A DNA stretch of 64,000 nt. Origin: Pontibacter pamirensis (GTDB taxonomy: Bacteria; Bacteroidota; Bacteroidia; Cytophagales; Hymenobacteraceae). Where the stretch lies: NCBI RefSeq assembly GCF_010015475.1, contig NZ_SSNI01000023.1, positions 41,877-105,876 on the forward strand, read 5' to 3'. Under the pieces are notes generated by a model. That model did no database searches. It was not told the DNA's origin and worked only from the letters and a program-made list of their open reading frames with translations. Position numbers and translations under genes: made by a program. Positions 16,768 to 25,265 of the stretch are shown here, one piece after another. Within the stretch, counting starts at the first letter, position 1. Every line of letters starts with the position of its first letter.

Positions 16768-17184
16768 TTATTTTTTCGGGATGGCTTCTGCTTCTGAAAC
16801 GTCAGTCAACCGCTCTTGTTGCTCTAATGCCTCCTTTTTCACTTCATCGAGCCGCACCCTGGTACTCCCCTCCCGGATTAAATCAATCTGAAGGGCAGCA
16901 GCCCTGGATACATCGATGATGTTATGACGGCTGCGGGCCATGCGGTCGTTCACCGTCACTACCACTGCTTTACCGTTTTTAAGGTTTGTTACCCGCACCA
17001 CGGTGTTAAAAGGCAGTGTAGCATGTGCAGCAGTAAATTTTTCCTTATCATAACGCTCCCCACTGGCAGTGCGGTGGCCATGCAGGCGGTCGGCATAGTA
17101 AGAGGCTTTGCCCTCCGCAGTGTAGATTGCCAGGCCATTATGAAGCGAAAGGAAAATTAAGAACACTATTGAACAGAAATTCAT
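16768..17184 (-). CDS. RlpA-like septal ring lytic transglycosylase family protein
   Basis: A 138-residue protein with a short signal peptide and a double-psi beta-barrel: GKASYYADRLHGHRTASGERYD, AAHATLPFNTVVRVTNLKNGK, VVTVNDRM, then IIDVSRAAALQI. The catalytic Asp of VNDR and the active-site His of AHATLP are kept. No lipobox Cys or SPOR domain is visible, unlike E. coli RlpA, so it is a minimal secreted form. The C-terminal tail is charged. It probably acts on peptidoglycan, and heads a two-gene operon with DUF58. Confidence 0.88.
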   Translation of the reverse strand: MNFCSIVFLIFLSLHNGLAIYTAEGKASYYADRLHGHRTASGERYDKEKFTAAHATLPFNTVVRVTNLKNGKAVVVTVNDRMARSRHNIIDVSRAAALQIDLIREGSTRVRLDEVKKEALEQQERLTDVSEAEAIPKK

Positions 17185-17252
17185 AGTAATTAATTTTGGT
17201 CCAACTGCAAATATAACGGGAAAAAATTATCTTAAATTTTAAATTCGAAAAC

Positions 17253-17283
17253 TTTTATATATCACAAATAAATTTTACTTTTA
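17253..17283 (+). promoter_or_regulatory. Putative promoter of the DUF3276 gene
   Basis: TTTT at 17253-17256, 19 bases, then TACTTTTA at 17276-17283. Each element differs by one base from TTTG and TAnnTTTG. The spacer is exactly 19. Confidence 0.35.
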
Positions 17284-17315
17284 GGTTCACAAAGTTGAAT
17301 TTAACGTTTATAACG

Positions 17316-17666
17316 GTGGAAGAGAACAACGAAAAAGCAGAAATTTATTCCCAGAGGGTAAGAGCCGGGAAAAGAACGTATTTCTTTGATGTGAAATCAA
17401 CTCGTTCGAATGATTACTACGTGACCATCACGGAAAGCAAGAGAAAGTTTAACGAGGAGAGTTTTTCATACGAGAAGCACAAAATTTTCCTGTACAAAGA
17501 AGACTTCGCAAAATTTATGGAGGCGCTCCAGGGAACAATCGATCACGTTAAATCTGAGCTTTTGACAGAAGAAGCCCTGGCCTCTCTCGAGGAAACTCCT
17601 GTTGCTATTGCAGAAACAGAAGCAGCGGCAGAACCTTCTTTAAGCAATGAATTGAAGTGGGAATAA
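17316..17666 (+). CDS. DUF3276 family protein (PurA-like nucleic-acid-binding)
   Basis: A 116-residue protein with the core RVRAGKRTYFFDVKSTRSND followed by YYVTITESKRKF, diagnostic of DUF3276, a family related to the eukaryotic PUR-alpha single-stranded nucleic-acid-binding fold. The C-terminal 35 residues are Ala/Glu-rich. I choose the GTG at 17316 (family N-terminus 'EExNEK'); a TTG 21 bases upstream is also possible. Role unknown, possibly DNA/RNA binding. It has its own promoter and terminator. Confidence 0.85.
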   Translation: MEENNEKAEIYSQRVRAGKRTYFFDVKSTRSNDYYVTITESKRKFNEESFSYEKHKIFLYKEDFAKFMEALQGTIDHVKSELLTEEALASLEETPVAIAETEAAAEPSLSNELKWE

Positions 17667-17697
17667 TTCTTCCTTCACTTTTATAGAAAACAGACTG

Positions 17698-17720
17698 AGC
17701 CCATGGTAACGCCATGGGCT
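17698..17720 (+). terminator. Terminator hairpin after the DUF3276 gene
   Basis: AGCCCATGG / CCATGGGCT stem with a short loop, followed by ATCTCATTTT. The T-tract is imperfect. Confidence 0.6.
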
Positions 17721-17752
17721 ATCTCATTTTATGCCCCTTCTATTCTTCTGCA

Positions 17753-17783
17753 TCTGAAATGCTGGCAATTTTTTGTATCTTTG
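17753..17783 (+). promoter_or_regulatory. Putative ychF promoter
   Basis: TATCTTTG at 17776-17783 matches the -7 consensus TAnnTTTG exactly; TCTG at 17753-17756, 19 bases upstream, matches three of four bases of the -33 TTTG. The leader to ATG 17809 is about 20 bases. Confidence 0.5.
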
Positions 17784-17808
17784 CGGCCTGATTTAAAAGA
17801 TATTTATA

Positions 17809-18906
17809 ATGGGACTCAGATGCGGAATTGTCGGACTGCCAAATGTGGGCAAGTCTACGTTGTTCAACGCTATTTCTAATGCCAAGGCAGAATCTGCCAA
17901 TTACCCTTTCTGTACAATTGAGCCAAACGTGGGCGTGATTACGGTGCCTGACGAGCGCCTGCAGACACTGGAAGAACTGGTGCACCCGGAGCGGGTACTG
18001 CCAACCGTAATCGAGTTCGTGGATATAGCCGGCCTAGTGAAAGGAGCCAGCAAAGGGGAAGGCCTCGGCAACAAGTTCTTGGCCAACATTCGCGAGGTAG
18101 ATGCCATCATACACGTGGTGCGCTGCTTCGAGGACCCGAACATTGTGCACGTAGCCGGAAAAGTGGATCCTATCTCTGACAAAGAAATCATCGATACAGA
18201 GCTTCAGTTAAAAGACCTTGATTCGGTTGAAAAGAAACTGTTGAAAGTTGTTCGCGCTGCCAAGTCCGGTGATGCCAAGGCAAGAAAAGAGCATGCCAGC
18301 TTGGAGAAGTATAAAAACCACCTGGAGGCAGGCCTGAATGCGCGAAGCCTGGAGGTAACGGAGGAGGATTTGGAAGCAGTTGAAGACCTGAACCTGCTTA
18401 CGGCCAAGCCTGTAATATATGCTGCCAACGTAGATGAAGACTCCATGAATGACGGCAATGAGTTCTCTAAGACGCTGGAAGATCACGTGAAAAACGAGAA
18501 TGCGCAGGTGGTATTGATTTCTGCCTCTATTGAAGCGCAGATTGCTGAACTGACAGACCCGGAAGAGAAAGAAATGTTCCTGGCAGAGTATGGCCTGAAA
18601 GAGTCTGGCCTGAACAAACTCATCCGCGCTTCTTACCAGTTACTGAACCTTATAACATACTTTACTGCCGGTCCGAAAGAAGTACGTGCCTGGACGATTG
18701 GCCGTGGCTGGAAAGCCCCTGCTGCTGCCGGTGTGATTCACTCTGATTTTGAAAAAGGTTTTATCCGTGCAGAAGTTATTAAGTTAAAGGACTACCAGGA
18801 GTATAAAACGGAGGCGAAGATAAAAGAAGCCGGTAAAATGGCTGTAGAAGGAAAAGACTACGTGGTGCAGGACGGTGACATTATGCACTTCCGCTTTAAC
18901 GTGTAA
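17809..18906 (+). CDS. ychF: Redox-regulated ATPase YchF
   Basis: A 365-residue Obg-related P-loop protein. G1 is GLPNVGKST, G3 DIAGLVKGASKGEGLGN, and the unusual G4 of this family gives ATP rather than GTP preference (here YAANVDED). A coiled-coil insertion at about residues 130-200 and the C-terminal TGS domain (RAWTIGRGWKAPAAAGVIHS) complete the architecture. It binds ribosomes. Length is normal. Confidence 0.96.
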   Translation: MGLRCGIVGLPNVGKSTLFNAISNAKAESANYPFCTIEPNVGVITVPDERLQTLEELVHPERVLPTVIEFVDIAGLVKGASKGEGLGNKFLANIREVDAIIHVVRCFEDPNIVHVAGKVDPISDKEIIDTELQLKDLDSVEKKLLKVVRAAKSGDAKARKEHASLEKYKNHLEAGLNARSLEVTEEDLEAVEDLNLLTAKPVIYAANVDEDSMNDGNEFSKTLEDHVKNENAQVVLISASIEAQIAELTDPEEKEMFLAEYGLKESGLNKLIRASYQLLNLITYFTAGPKEVRAWTIGRGWKAPAAAGVIHSDFEKGFIRAEVIKLKDYQEYKTEAKIKEAGKMAVEGKDYVVQDGDIMHFRFNV

Positions 18907-18917
18907 CACTCCAGATT

Positions 18918-18984
18918 AAATATAGCACTAAAACAAAAAGAGACCGGCTAGCAGCTGGTCTCTTTTTGTTTTAGTGCTATATTT
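18918..18984. terminator. Very long perfect hairpin terminator after ychF
   Basis: Two 28-base arms (18918-18945 and 18957-18984) are exact reverse complements, separated by 11 bases. The right arm contains TTTTTGTTTT and the left its complement, so the A- and U-tracts are built into the stem. It can act in both directions. The stem is much longer than a typical terminator. Confidence 0.85.
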
Positions 18985-19012
18985 GGTTATCAATATATAA
19001 CCTCCTGCTCTT

Positions 19013-21649
19013 ATGAGACAAACATTTACCCTACTCTTTTTTCTGGCTTTATTCTCTATTACCGCAAATGCTCAAAGGGCAGTGCTGTTGCATAGTTTTG
19101 AAGATGCCAACAGCTTTTCTGATTTTGTGCTTGCGGAGGAAAAACTCTTCCTGAGCAAGAGCTCCAGCTTTGAAGTATACAACTTATCGGATGGCCATAC
19201 CTTTCATATACCCAAAGTTAGAACCTCTGAGTTATTTGTAGACAGAACAATGGGAAGGGTGGGAAATGAAATAGTATATAACACGGAGAACGGCAACATC
19301 AACCTCACGGAAGGCACACAAAGCCAGGAAATTCTTCCCTTCCATCGCAGCTACTCGATTAGTACAGGACAGAACTATACACTGGCCATAGTAGCCCCTA
19401 TTGATACTGTACTGAAAATAGTGGCAATTGATAGAGTATCGAAGGAAGTAACTACTTTATTCGAAAGAAACGTGTGGGTTTATGGCACAAAATTAAGCTA
19501 TCTAGAATCGGGAGATCGTATGTTTTTCACTATTCAAATGGAGGAAAAACGTGTAGAAATTTTTCAGACTGATGGTAGCAGAGAAGGTACAATATTTATG
19601 GGTGATGTAAAACCAATAGATTATAGCGACAATACCTACGGCTATTTAATGAACAATAATGAAGAGGTTTTCTATGTGAGTGTTGACCAGGAAAGAGCTG
19701 GCCACACCCCAACCGCTACACAGTTTTACAAACTTGGAGAGTCACGCTTCACACCGATTGAAGCCGTTACAAACATAGGTCTCTACGAGGGCCAGACATA
19801 CGGCAGGAATAATGTGTTTTATGGATTTGATAGGCACTCTAGAACATTAGTCAAAACACAAGATGGCAGCTACAGTAATTTCTTTGAGGTAGATAATTTT
19901 ATTTCTTTTCAAGGAGAGTTTTTTTCCAATGTAGTCTTCTCTGCAAACAGCAGTTCCATTGCATCCGGAGATTCTTTGGTGACCTTGTTTGAGACAAACG
20001 GTACTTCAACCGGCACAAACCTGATTGCCGATAATGTGGACGCCTTTTTTAATAATAAATCTGTTAAAGAATATAAGGGGTATTTATATTTCTTTAAATA
20101 TGATGCTGTAAATGGGCGAGAATTGTGGCGCTACGATGGAAATAAAGCCTATCTGGTTGAGGACATTATACCTGGCGCAGCAGGACTTTTTAAACCTCAG
20201 TTCTTCATTTATCAGGACAAACTATATTTTACTGCACGGCACACAGAAGAAACTAACAGAATAGATCTTTACAAGCTTTCTGATACTGCATCTGAAATAA
20301 AGCTAAACAGTTTTGCTGACTATAATAGTAATGGGGTGAAAGATCCGGATGAGCCTTACATCTCCAATATGACATACAACCTGACAACACAAAACCATCT
20401 CATTTACACCAGCGACAAGATAAACAATGTTAACCTGGAACACGGCACCTATACCATAACCCCGGTTGTCAAGGAAGGCTGGCTTCCTACTTCAACGGAG
20501 CAGCAGATAACTGTTAACCTGCCTGAGGACAATGGGAATAGCTACAGTTTTGGTTTTACTCCTCAGCAGCGTTTAACTAAAGTAAATGCTTCCCTCATGT
20601 CAGATGCAACACGTTGCGGCTTCCCAACTCCCTATACTTTACACTACAGTAACAGCGGCTTTACCAAAGCAAACGGTACTATCAAGGTGAAGCAAGAGGC
20701 AAAGTTTAACTTCGAATCTGCTTCCCCGGCCCCAACCAGGATTAGTGGAGACACGCTCATCTGGCAAATAAATGACCTGGAAGTAGGGAAGAAAGGAACT
20801 ATCACTCTCCACTTTACTATGCCGGGCGTAGAACATATTGGTGATACATTGATTTCAAACCTGTTCACAAGCTTTAAATCTCCTGACAACCATACGTCAT
20901 ACGCTGACACCACTACATTACAGCAGATACTTACCTGTTCTTATGATCCAAACGACATTCAGGCGAATCCTGCAGGCATAGGTGAAAAGCACCTGACACT
21001 TAAAAACCAGGAGCTGCAGTACCTTATACGATTTCAGAACATGGGCACTGATAAAGCTTTTAACATTGTAGTGCAGAACAAACTACAACAGGAATTCGAC
21101 TTAAGCAGCTTTAGCGTTATTGGTAGTAGCCATGATATGTACACTGTTGTAAATGGAAACCAGGTAAGCTTCCACTTCAACAACATACAGCTACCGGATG
21201 ACAAGACCGATGAACCAGGCAGCCACGGCTATATTCTGTACAGTATAAAGCCCAAGAGCGGAATGCCCGACAGTACCATAGTGGAGAATCAAGCCTTCAT
21301 TTATTTTGATTATAATCCTGCTATTGAGACCAATGTAACTTTTAATACCCTTGTGGATAAGCTGCCTCTCAAAAAAACAGTTCTTTCTGTTAAAGATGAC
21401 TTACCAAAAGGCGCCTTAATTGTTTTCCCAAATCCAGCTAGTGGCTTTGTAAGAGTGGCCTGGCCTTCAGCTAATACCACCCTTGCTTCCTACAGCATCA
21501 TGAACAGCAAAGGGAAGCAGGTGCTACAGGCAGAGTTTGATACACAGAATGTTCATCAAATAGATGTGTCTGCCTTGCCTCCAGGTTTATATTTACTGAA
21601 AGCAATGAAGCAGGGCCAAATCTTCACGAAGAGAGTCATCCTCCGGTAG
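19013..21649 (+). CDS. Secreted type IX cargo protein with C-terminal sorting domain
   Basis: An 878-residue exported protein. It has a signal peptide (MRQTFTLLFFLALF, cleavage near ANAQ). About residues 25-425 have propeller-like repeats, including GRELWRYDGNKAYLVEDIIPG, akin to 'ELWKTDGT' repeats. SFADYNSNGVKDPDEPYISN near residue 437 resembles an SdrD-B domain. A DUF7619-like region (CSYDPNDIQ to FIYFDYNPAIETN) follows. The last 75 residues, from VFPNPASGFVRV to the RVIL end, form a type A sorting domain recognised by type IX secretion. It is presumably released or anchored on the cell surface; the function is unknown. It lies between two long terminators. Confidence 0.85.
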   Translation: MRQTFTLLFFLALFSITANAQRAVLLHSFEDANSFSDFVLAEEKLFLSKSSSFEVYNLSDGHTFHIPKVRTSELFVDRTMGRVGNEIVYNTENGNINLTEGTQSQEILPFHRSYSISTGQNYTLAIVAPIDTVLKIVAIDRVSKEVTTLFERNVWVYGTKLSYLESGDRMFFTIQMEEKRVEIFQTDGSREGTIFMGDVKPIDYSDNTYGYLMNNNEEVFYVSVDQERAGHTPTATQFYKLGESRFTPIEAVTNIGLYEGQTYGRNNVFYGFDRHSRTLVKTQDGSYSNFFEVDNFISFQGEFFSNVVFSANSSSIASGDSLVTLFETNGTSTGTNLIADNVDAFFNNKSVKEYKGYLYFFKYDAVNGRELWRYDGNKAYLVEDIIPGAAGLFKPQFFIYQDKLYFTARHTEETNRIDLYKLSDTASEIKLNSFADYNSNGVKDPDEPYISNMTYNLTTQNHLIYTSDKINNVNLEHGTYTITPVVKEGWLPTSTEQQITVNLPEDNGNSYSFGFTPQQRLTKVNASLMSDATRCGFPTPYTLHYSNSGFTKANGTIKVKQEAKFNFESASPAPTRISGDTLIWQINDLEVGKKGTITLHFTMPGVEHIGDTLISNLFTSFKSPDNHTSYADTTTLQQILTCSYDPNDIQANPAGIGEKHLTLKNQELQYLIRFQNMGTDKAFNIVVQNKLQQEFDLSSFSVIGSSHDMYTVVNGNQVSFHFNNIQLPDDKTDEPGSHGYILYSIKPKSGMPDSTIVENQAFIYFDYNPAIETNVTFNTLVDKLPLKKTVLSVKDDLPKGALIVFPNPASGFVRVAWPSANTTLASYSIMNSKGKQVLQAEFDTQNVHQIDVSALPPGLYLLKAMKQGQIFTKRVILR

Positions 21650-21671
21650 CGAAAAGATGAGAAGAAGATTA

Positions 21672-21715
21672 AATCAAAAAGCGGCACAGGACTATTCCTG
21701 TGCCGCTTTTTGATT
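21672..21715. terminator. Bidirectional terminator, 19-bp stem
   Basis: Arms 21672-21690 and 21697-21715 are exact reverse complements with loop ACTATT; AAAAA and TTTTT lie within the stem. It separates the convergent sorting-domain gene and GH5 gene. Confidence 0.88.
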
Positions 21716-21769
21716 CTGTGCCGACCATCAGATTAGGGATGGTTTTCATTCATGCACGCGTTTAAAAGC

Positions 21770-22735
21770 TTACTTTTGCTTCGCATTATAGCTTCTCAAA
21801 AGAGACCGGCTCTTCTTACCAGACTCCTTCAGGTCTTTCTCTTTCCATCCACCTTCCGCATTTGCGGTGGGTAGTAAAACAGAGCAGGTTTCGTCTTTAT
21901 CCGACACAGACCAGGTAATCCAACTCACTTTGTTTTTCTCAGACCAGTCAATCCACCGCTGCCATTCCTCAACATTAAGCGGACCATCGCCGGTCGCTTC
22001 CATACCTGCCGATTCGGAGATGAAAAGTGGCAGGCCTTTACTCAGAGCATAGTCGCCACGGTCACGGAGGGACTGCTTATGTGTGGCAGCATAGTAGTGT
22101 AACGTGTACATCAGGTTGTCATAGCCTGTTATAGGTGCATCGGCCACAAGATGAATGTCTTGGTCCCAATGCGGTGAGCCTACCAGAATGATGTTGTCCG
22201 GATCAATGGCCCGAATGGCTGCGATTACTTCAGTAGAATATTCCTTAACCTCCTCCCACGACTCCTCATCCGGCTCGTTGAAAATTTCATATATCACATG
22301 CGGGTGTTTGCCATAGGTCAGCGCCATCTCTGTAAAAAAAGCCTTGGCCTCCTTCAGGTTAATGTTGTGGCTGTGCCAGTCGATGATGACATACATATCT
22401 TCTTTAATGGCCGCGTCCACCACAGCTTTAATTTTCTCCTTTGACCATTCAGGCTTTTCGAGGTATCCGTTTCGGGGCTCTATGCCCATCGCAGCACGCA
22501 CAACTGTGCTGTTCCAATCTTCCTGCAGCCATTTAACCGAACCGGCATTGTAGAACCGGGGCCAGAAGTTGTGCCAGCCATAGCTCATGCCACGCAATAC
22601 GATGGCCTCTCCGTTTTCATCTTTCAACTGTGTACCGTCAACAGTGAGCTGGCCATGTTCTTTTACTGATTGGGCGTTTGCTATAAAGCTGCAGCCTATA
22701 AGTGCCAAGGCTGTTAGGGTTAATTTTATTTTCAT
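21770..22735 (-). CDS. Glycoside hydrolase family 5 endoglucanase-type enzyme
   Basis: A 321-residue secreted TIM-barrel enzyme with signal peptide ending near IANAQ. GH5 motifs are in order: LRGMSYGWHNFWP, VVRAAMGIEP (conserved Arg), YVIIDWHSHN, VIYEIFNEP with acid/base Glu154, TLHYYAATHK (His and Tyr), LFISESAG with nucleophile Glu241, and WITWSVSDKDETCS. This most resembles subfamily GH5_2 cellulases cutting beta-1,4-glucans. No carbohydrate-binding module or sorting domain is present. The substrate is inferred from the family. Confidence 0.92.
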   Translation of the reverse strand: MKIKLTLTALALIGCSFIANAQSVKEHGQLTVDGTQLKDENGEAIVLRGMSYGWHNFWPRFYNAGSVKWLQEDWNSTVVRAAMGIEPRNGYLEKPEWSKEKIKAVVDAAIKEDMYVIIDWHSHNINLKEAKAFFTEMALTYGKHPHVIYEIFNEPDEESWEEVKEYSTEVIAAIRAIDPDNIILVGSPHWDQDIHLVADAPITGYDNLMYTLHYYAATHKQSLRDRGDYALSKGLPLFISESAGMEATGDGPLNVEEWQRWIDWSEKNKVSWITWSVSDKDETCSVLLPTANAEGGWKEKDLKESGKKSRSLLRSYNAKQK

Positions 22736-22786
22736 TTTGATTCTATGATCGTTTTAACGGGTCTGTTATAAGGTGGCGCAGCTAAT

Positions 22787-23044
22787 TTATAGGGTTTGTT
22801 GTGCCACGTTTTTAATTGTTCGTGCATAAAGGAATTCAGGAGCAAAATCAGCACCATTTTCCCATTCTATAGTCCAAGAGTTTAATGTAAAATTCTTGAA
22901 ATAGTTGATGTCATTAAGAGGTTTGTAGATAGGCTTATTAAGTTCATTCGTTAAATCAACTATCCCAGAGGATCCATCATTGAATTCCAGTTCAATGTGA
23001 TAATCTCTTATATATTCAGCCTTAGTTATCCAAATATTTTCCAT
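22787..23044 (-). CDS. DUF2442 domain-containing protein
   Basis: An 85-residue protein matching DUF2442: ITKAEYIRDYHIELEFNDGS, GIVDLTNEL, and IEWENGADFAPEFLY. The gene begins five bases after the DUF4160 stop codon, so the two are cotranscribed. DUF4160/DUF2442 pairs are frequent in mobile and plasmid DNA and resemble toxin-antitoxin modules in size and spacing, but no activity is established. Confidence 0.85.
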   Translation of the reverse strand: MENIWITKAEYIRDYHIELEFNDGSSGIVDLTNELNKPIYKPLNDINYFKNFTLNSWTIEWENGADFAPEFLYARTIKNVAQQTL

Positions 23045-23049
23045 TTTAG

Positions 23050-23307
23050 TTAATTTAATGGTTCGATTTTATTTAACGGTTCTCCACTGCGTGCAAGTTC
23101 CCAGTTCTTCATCAGCTCTCCATTATGAAGGTCCATCCATTCAAATACTAACTTAAGAGCACGCTTTGGCATATTACCTTTAACAATTTCTTCGTCAAAA
23201 CTGACTACTGCTTTAAATTCTCCATATTCCACATGAAAATGAGGTGGATTATGGTCATTATAGAACATGTAAATTACTATTCCGTAGAACCTCGATATTT
23301 CCGGCAT
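23050..23307 (-). CDS. DUF4160 domain-containing protein
   Basis: An 85-residue protein with the DUF4160 core YGIVIYMFYNDHNPPHFHVEYG, here in two parts: YGIVIYMFYND and HNPPHFHVEYGE. It is followed by A-V-V-SFDEEIVKG and ALKLVFEWMDLHNGELMKNW. The HxPPHFH motif with three His could bind metal. First gene of a two-gene operon with DUF2442. Function unknown. Confidence 0.88.
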   Translation of the reverse strand: MPEISRFYGIVIYMFYNDHNPPHFHVEYGEFKAVVSFDEEIVKGNMPKRALKLVFEWMDLHNGELMKNWELARSGEPLNKIEPLN

Positions 23308-23443
23308 TTTTGATCAAAAAAAGACTATTCTCTAACCTTTGGATGGATCCTTTTTCAATGTGGCACAACATGCTGGGGCATGTGCTTTGTTGGCAGAAGT
23401 AATTATTATATTTTATCCAAGTTAACAGTGTGTCTGTTTAACC

Positions 23444-23692
23444 TTAACCCCCAAAAGAGCCTTCTATTTTTAGTATTGTCAAAACAACAGCTAATAAAAA
23501 GGCAATCCCGACTATTTTATTACCAAGACTATAAGCCACGCTATCAGCATTTATCTCTCTATACATATTCTTTATGGCGTTAAAGGATTTTGGCTCTTCC
23601 CCCTTCATAGTGTCAACTATAAAGATGATAATCCATCGGACAAATAACCCAGTGAATTCGATAAAAAAACCACTAAAGATTGCCTGAAACAT
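23444..23692 (-). CDS. Small membrane protein of unknown function
   Basis: An 82-residue protein starting at ATG 23692 (a TTG eight codons earlier is possible). Two hydrophobic segments, GLFVRWIIIFIVDTM and IVGIAFLLAVVLTILKI, flank a hydrophilic loop with two Asn/Arg-rich stretches. No family is recognised. It is placed alone between DUF4160 and the type IX plug gene. Moderately likely to be real, since a chance frame rarely shows two clean membrane segments. Confidence 0.45.
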   Translation of the reverse strand: MFQAIFSGFFIEFTGLFVRWIIIFIVDTMKGEEPKSFNAIKNMYREINADSVAYSLGNKIVGIAFLLAVVLTILKIEGSFGG

Positions 23693-23777
23693 ATTTCTAT
23701 TATTTATTTCTGCCAACTATCGGATATGCTTAAACATACGGTTATTGGTGCTATGTACACATTAGGCACTCCTCTCC

Positions 23778-25100
23778 TTACTTCCTGTTAAAGAACAATT
23801 GCTCATAACCTACCAGCAGGTCGGCTCTTGTGCCGGGTGGGCGGTAGTATACCAGGATGTCGTATATGTTATCGGTTTCGAAATGGCTCCCTTCAAAATA
23901 GCTGGCATCCGGAGGAGTAGCAGCATTTTGCTGCAGGGCATAATAGTAGTTATAATAACCCTGCTTAAGCAGCATCCGGCCTACATACACGTTACGCTCC
24001 GGGTCAAAAATCATACGCGACTCATCAATCTGTTGCCAGTTCGTTAGCTCTCCCTGTATGTATACTTCACCCGGCGCCTTGTCTGCCACCTGTAACTCGA
24101 AATCTACCCAGGTATAATCTCCATTTATGTCGCCATTGCCAAACTGCTTATTCCCAAAAATCCGCATGCCGTTAATATCCGGGTCCTGCGAATAGGCCAA
24201 GGTTTGCCGGTTCCTGTCTGGCTCCAGGTTCACTTCAACAGGATTAGACTGCAGGTTAATGCTCTGTACACCAATGCTGCGGAAGTTCAGGCTACGGGTG
24301 TCAAAAGCCCTGAACTCGCTCAGCCCTTTATAAAGGTCTTTCGGCTCAAAGAACACATACTCCAGGCGGCGCTGCGCATCATGAATAAACGTTGGCTTGC
24401 TGATGACTTTGGCATTGTCCCAGCGGTAGTTCTGCCTCACGATTGTCTTTACCTCCATCGCCGGGTTCACCAGCTCATAGTCCGGGTACATGATGTTAAA
24501 CTCAAGCGGCTGCCGGGTTTCCCTGCCGCCCGGCCCGAGTGGTGCGCCTAGTCTTGCAGTAACAGTCAGCGCGTTCTGGTACACCATCAGTCGTTGCGTC
24601 AGCAGCGGGTTGCCTCCCTCCTCCTGCACCACCAGCAGGTAGTTCCCGCTTAATCTTACCTTGGGCACCACAAATCGGTAATGCACGTAAGGGATGCGCG
24701 TATTAACAGAGATCCGGGCATCAGTGATGATGAACTCATTGAAGTCATACAGAAACTGCGTGTCAATGAGAGTGGATGGTGTCCAGTTGGCATCGCAATG
24801 CTGCAGCTTTACCAGGAGGCGCTGTTGCCGTGCATTTAGCCTGTCGAACTCCAGCACAATGGGCTGCTGCTGCGCAAGAGGTGTTATTGCTGGGTTCAGC
24901 ACTTCATCTTCCAGCCCAGTGGCCAGATAAGCCTGCACTGAAGTAACAGTTTCATCATAAACATAATCTTCGTAGCGTAGCGCACTCGGGGTAGTGCCAC
25001 CGATGGTAGTGGTGCCCTGCTGTTCCAGGGGCACACAGGCTACAAGTCCGCAGGCAAGCAGGCAGGCGATAAAGTAGGTGTGGGATATTTTTTTCAGCAT
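23778..25100 (-). CDS. Type IX secretion plug-domain lipoprotein (DUF5103)
   Basis: A 440-residue lipoprotein: signal peptide with lipobox ACGLVAC (Cys22). The N-terminal part carries the DUF5103 pattern: QQQPIVLEFDRLNARQQRLL, LQHCDANW and PYVHYRFVVPKVRLSGNYLL, with later FEPKDLYKGLSEFRAFDTRS and YVGRMLLKQGYYNYYY. In Flavobacterium the related plug protein closes the SprA translocon. I infer the same family role here, which fits the type IX cargo protein encoded 2 kb away. No other type IX component is in the window. Confidence 0.82.
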   Translation of the reverse strand: MLKKISHTYFIACLLACGLVACVPLEQQGTTTIGGTTPSALRYEDYVYDETVTSVQAYLATGLEDEVLNPAITPLAQQQPIVLEFDRLNARQQRLLVKLQHCDANWTPSTLIDTQFLYDFNEFIITDARISVNTRIPYVHYRFVVPKVRLSGNYLLVVQEEGGNPLLTQRLMVYQNALTVTARLGAPLGPGGRETRQPLEFNIMYPDYELVNPAMEVKTIVRQNYRWDNAKVISKPTFIHDAQRRLEYVFFEPKDLYKGLSEFRAFDTRSLNFRSIGVQSINLQSNPVEVNLEPDRNRQTLAYSQDPDINGMRIFGNKQFGNGDINGDYTWVDFELQVADKAPGEVYIQGELTNWQQIDESRMIFDPERNVYVGRMLLKQGYYNYYYALQQNAATPPDASYFEGSHFETDNIYDILVYYRPPGTRADLLVGYEQLFFNRK

Positions 25101-25265
25101 ATAGTAGTTTTAAAGCTAAAGAGCCACGATGTATGGCAGACTTCTTTCTGAACGAAGATAGCAAAATAAATTTCTTTACCCTGCTGCATTAAATCTGCCA
25201 GAAAGTGAATTGTAAAAACAGCCTGTAGCACATATATTTATCACCATACTTGATAATATTGAGCT

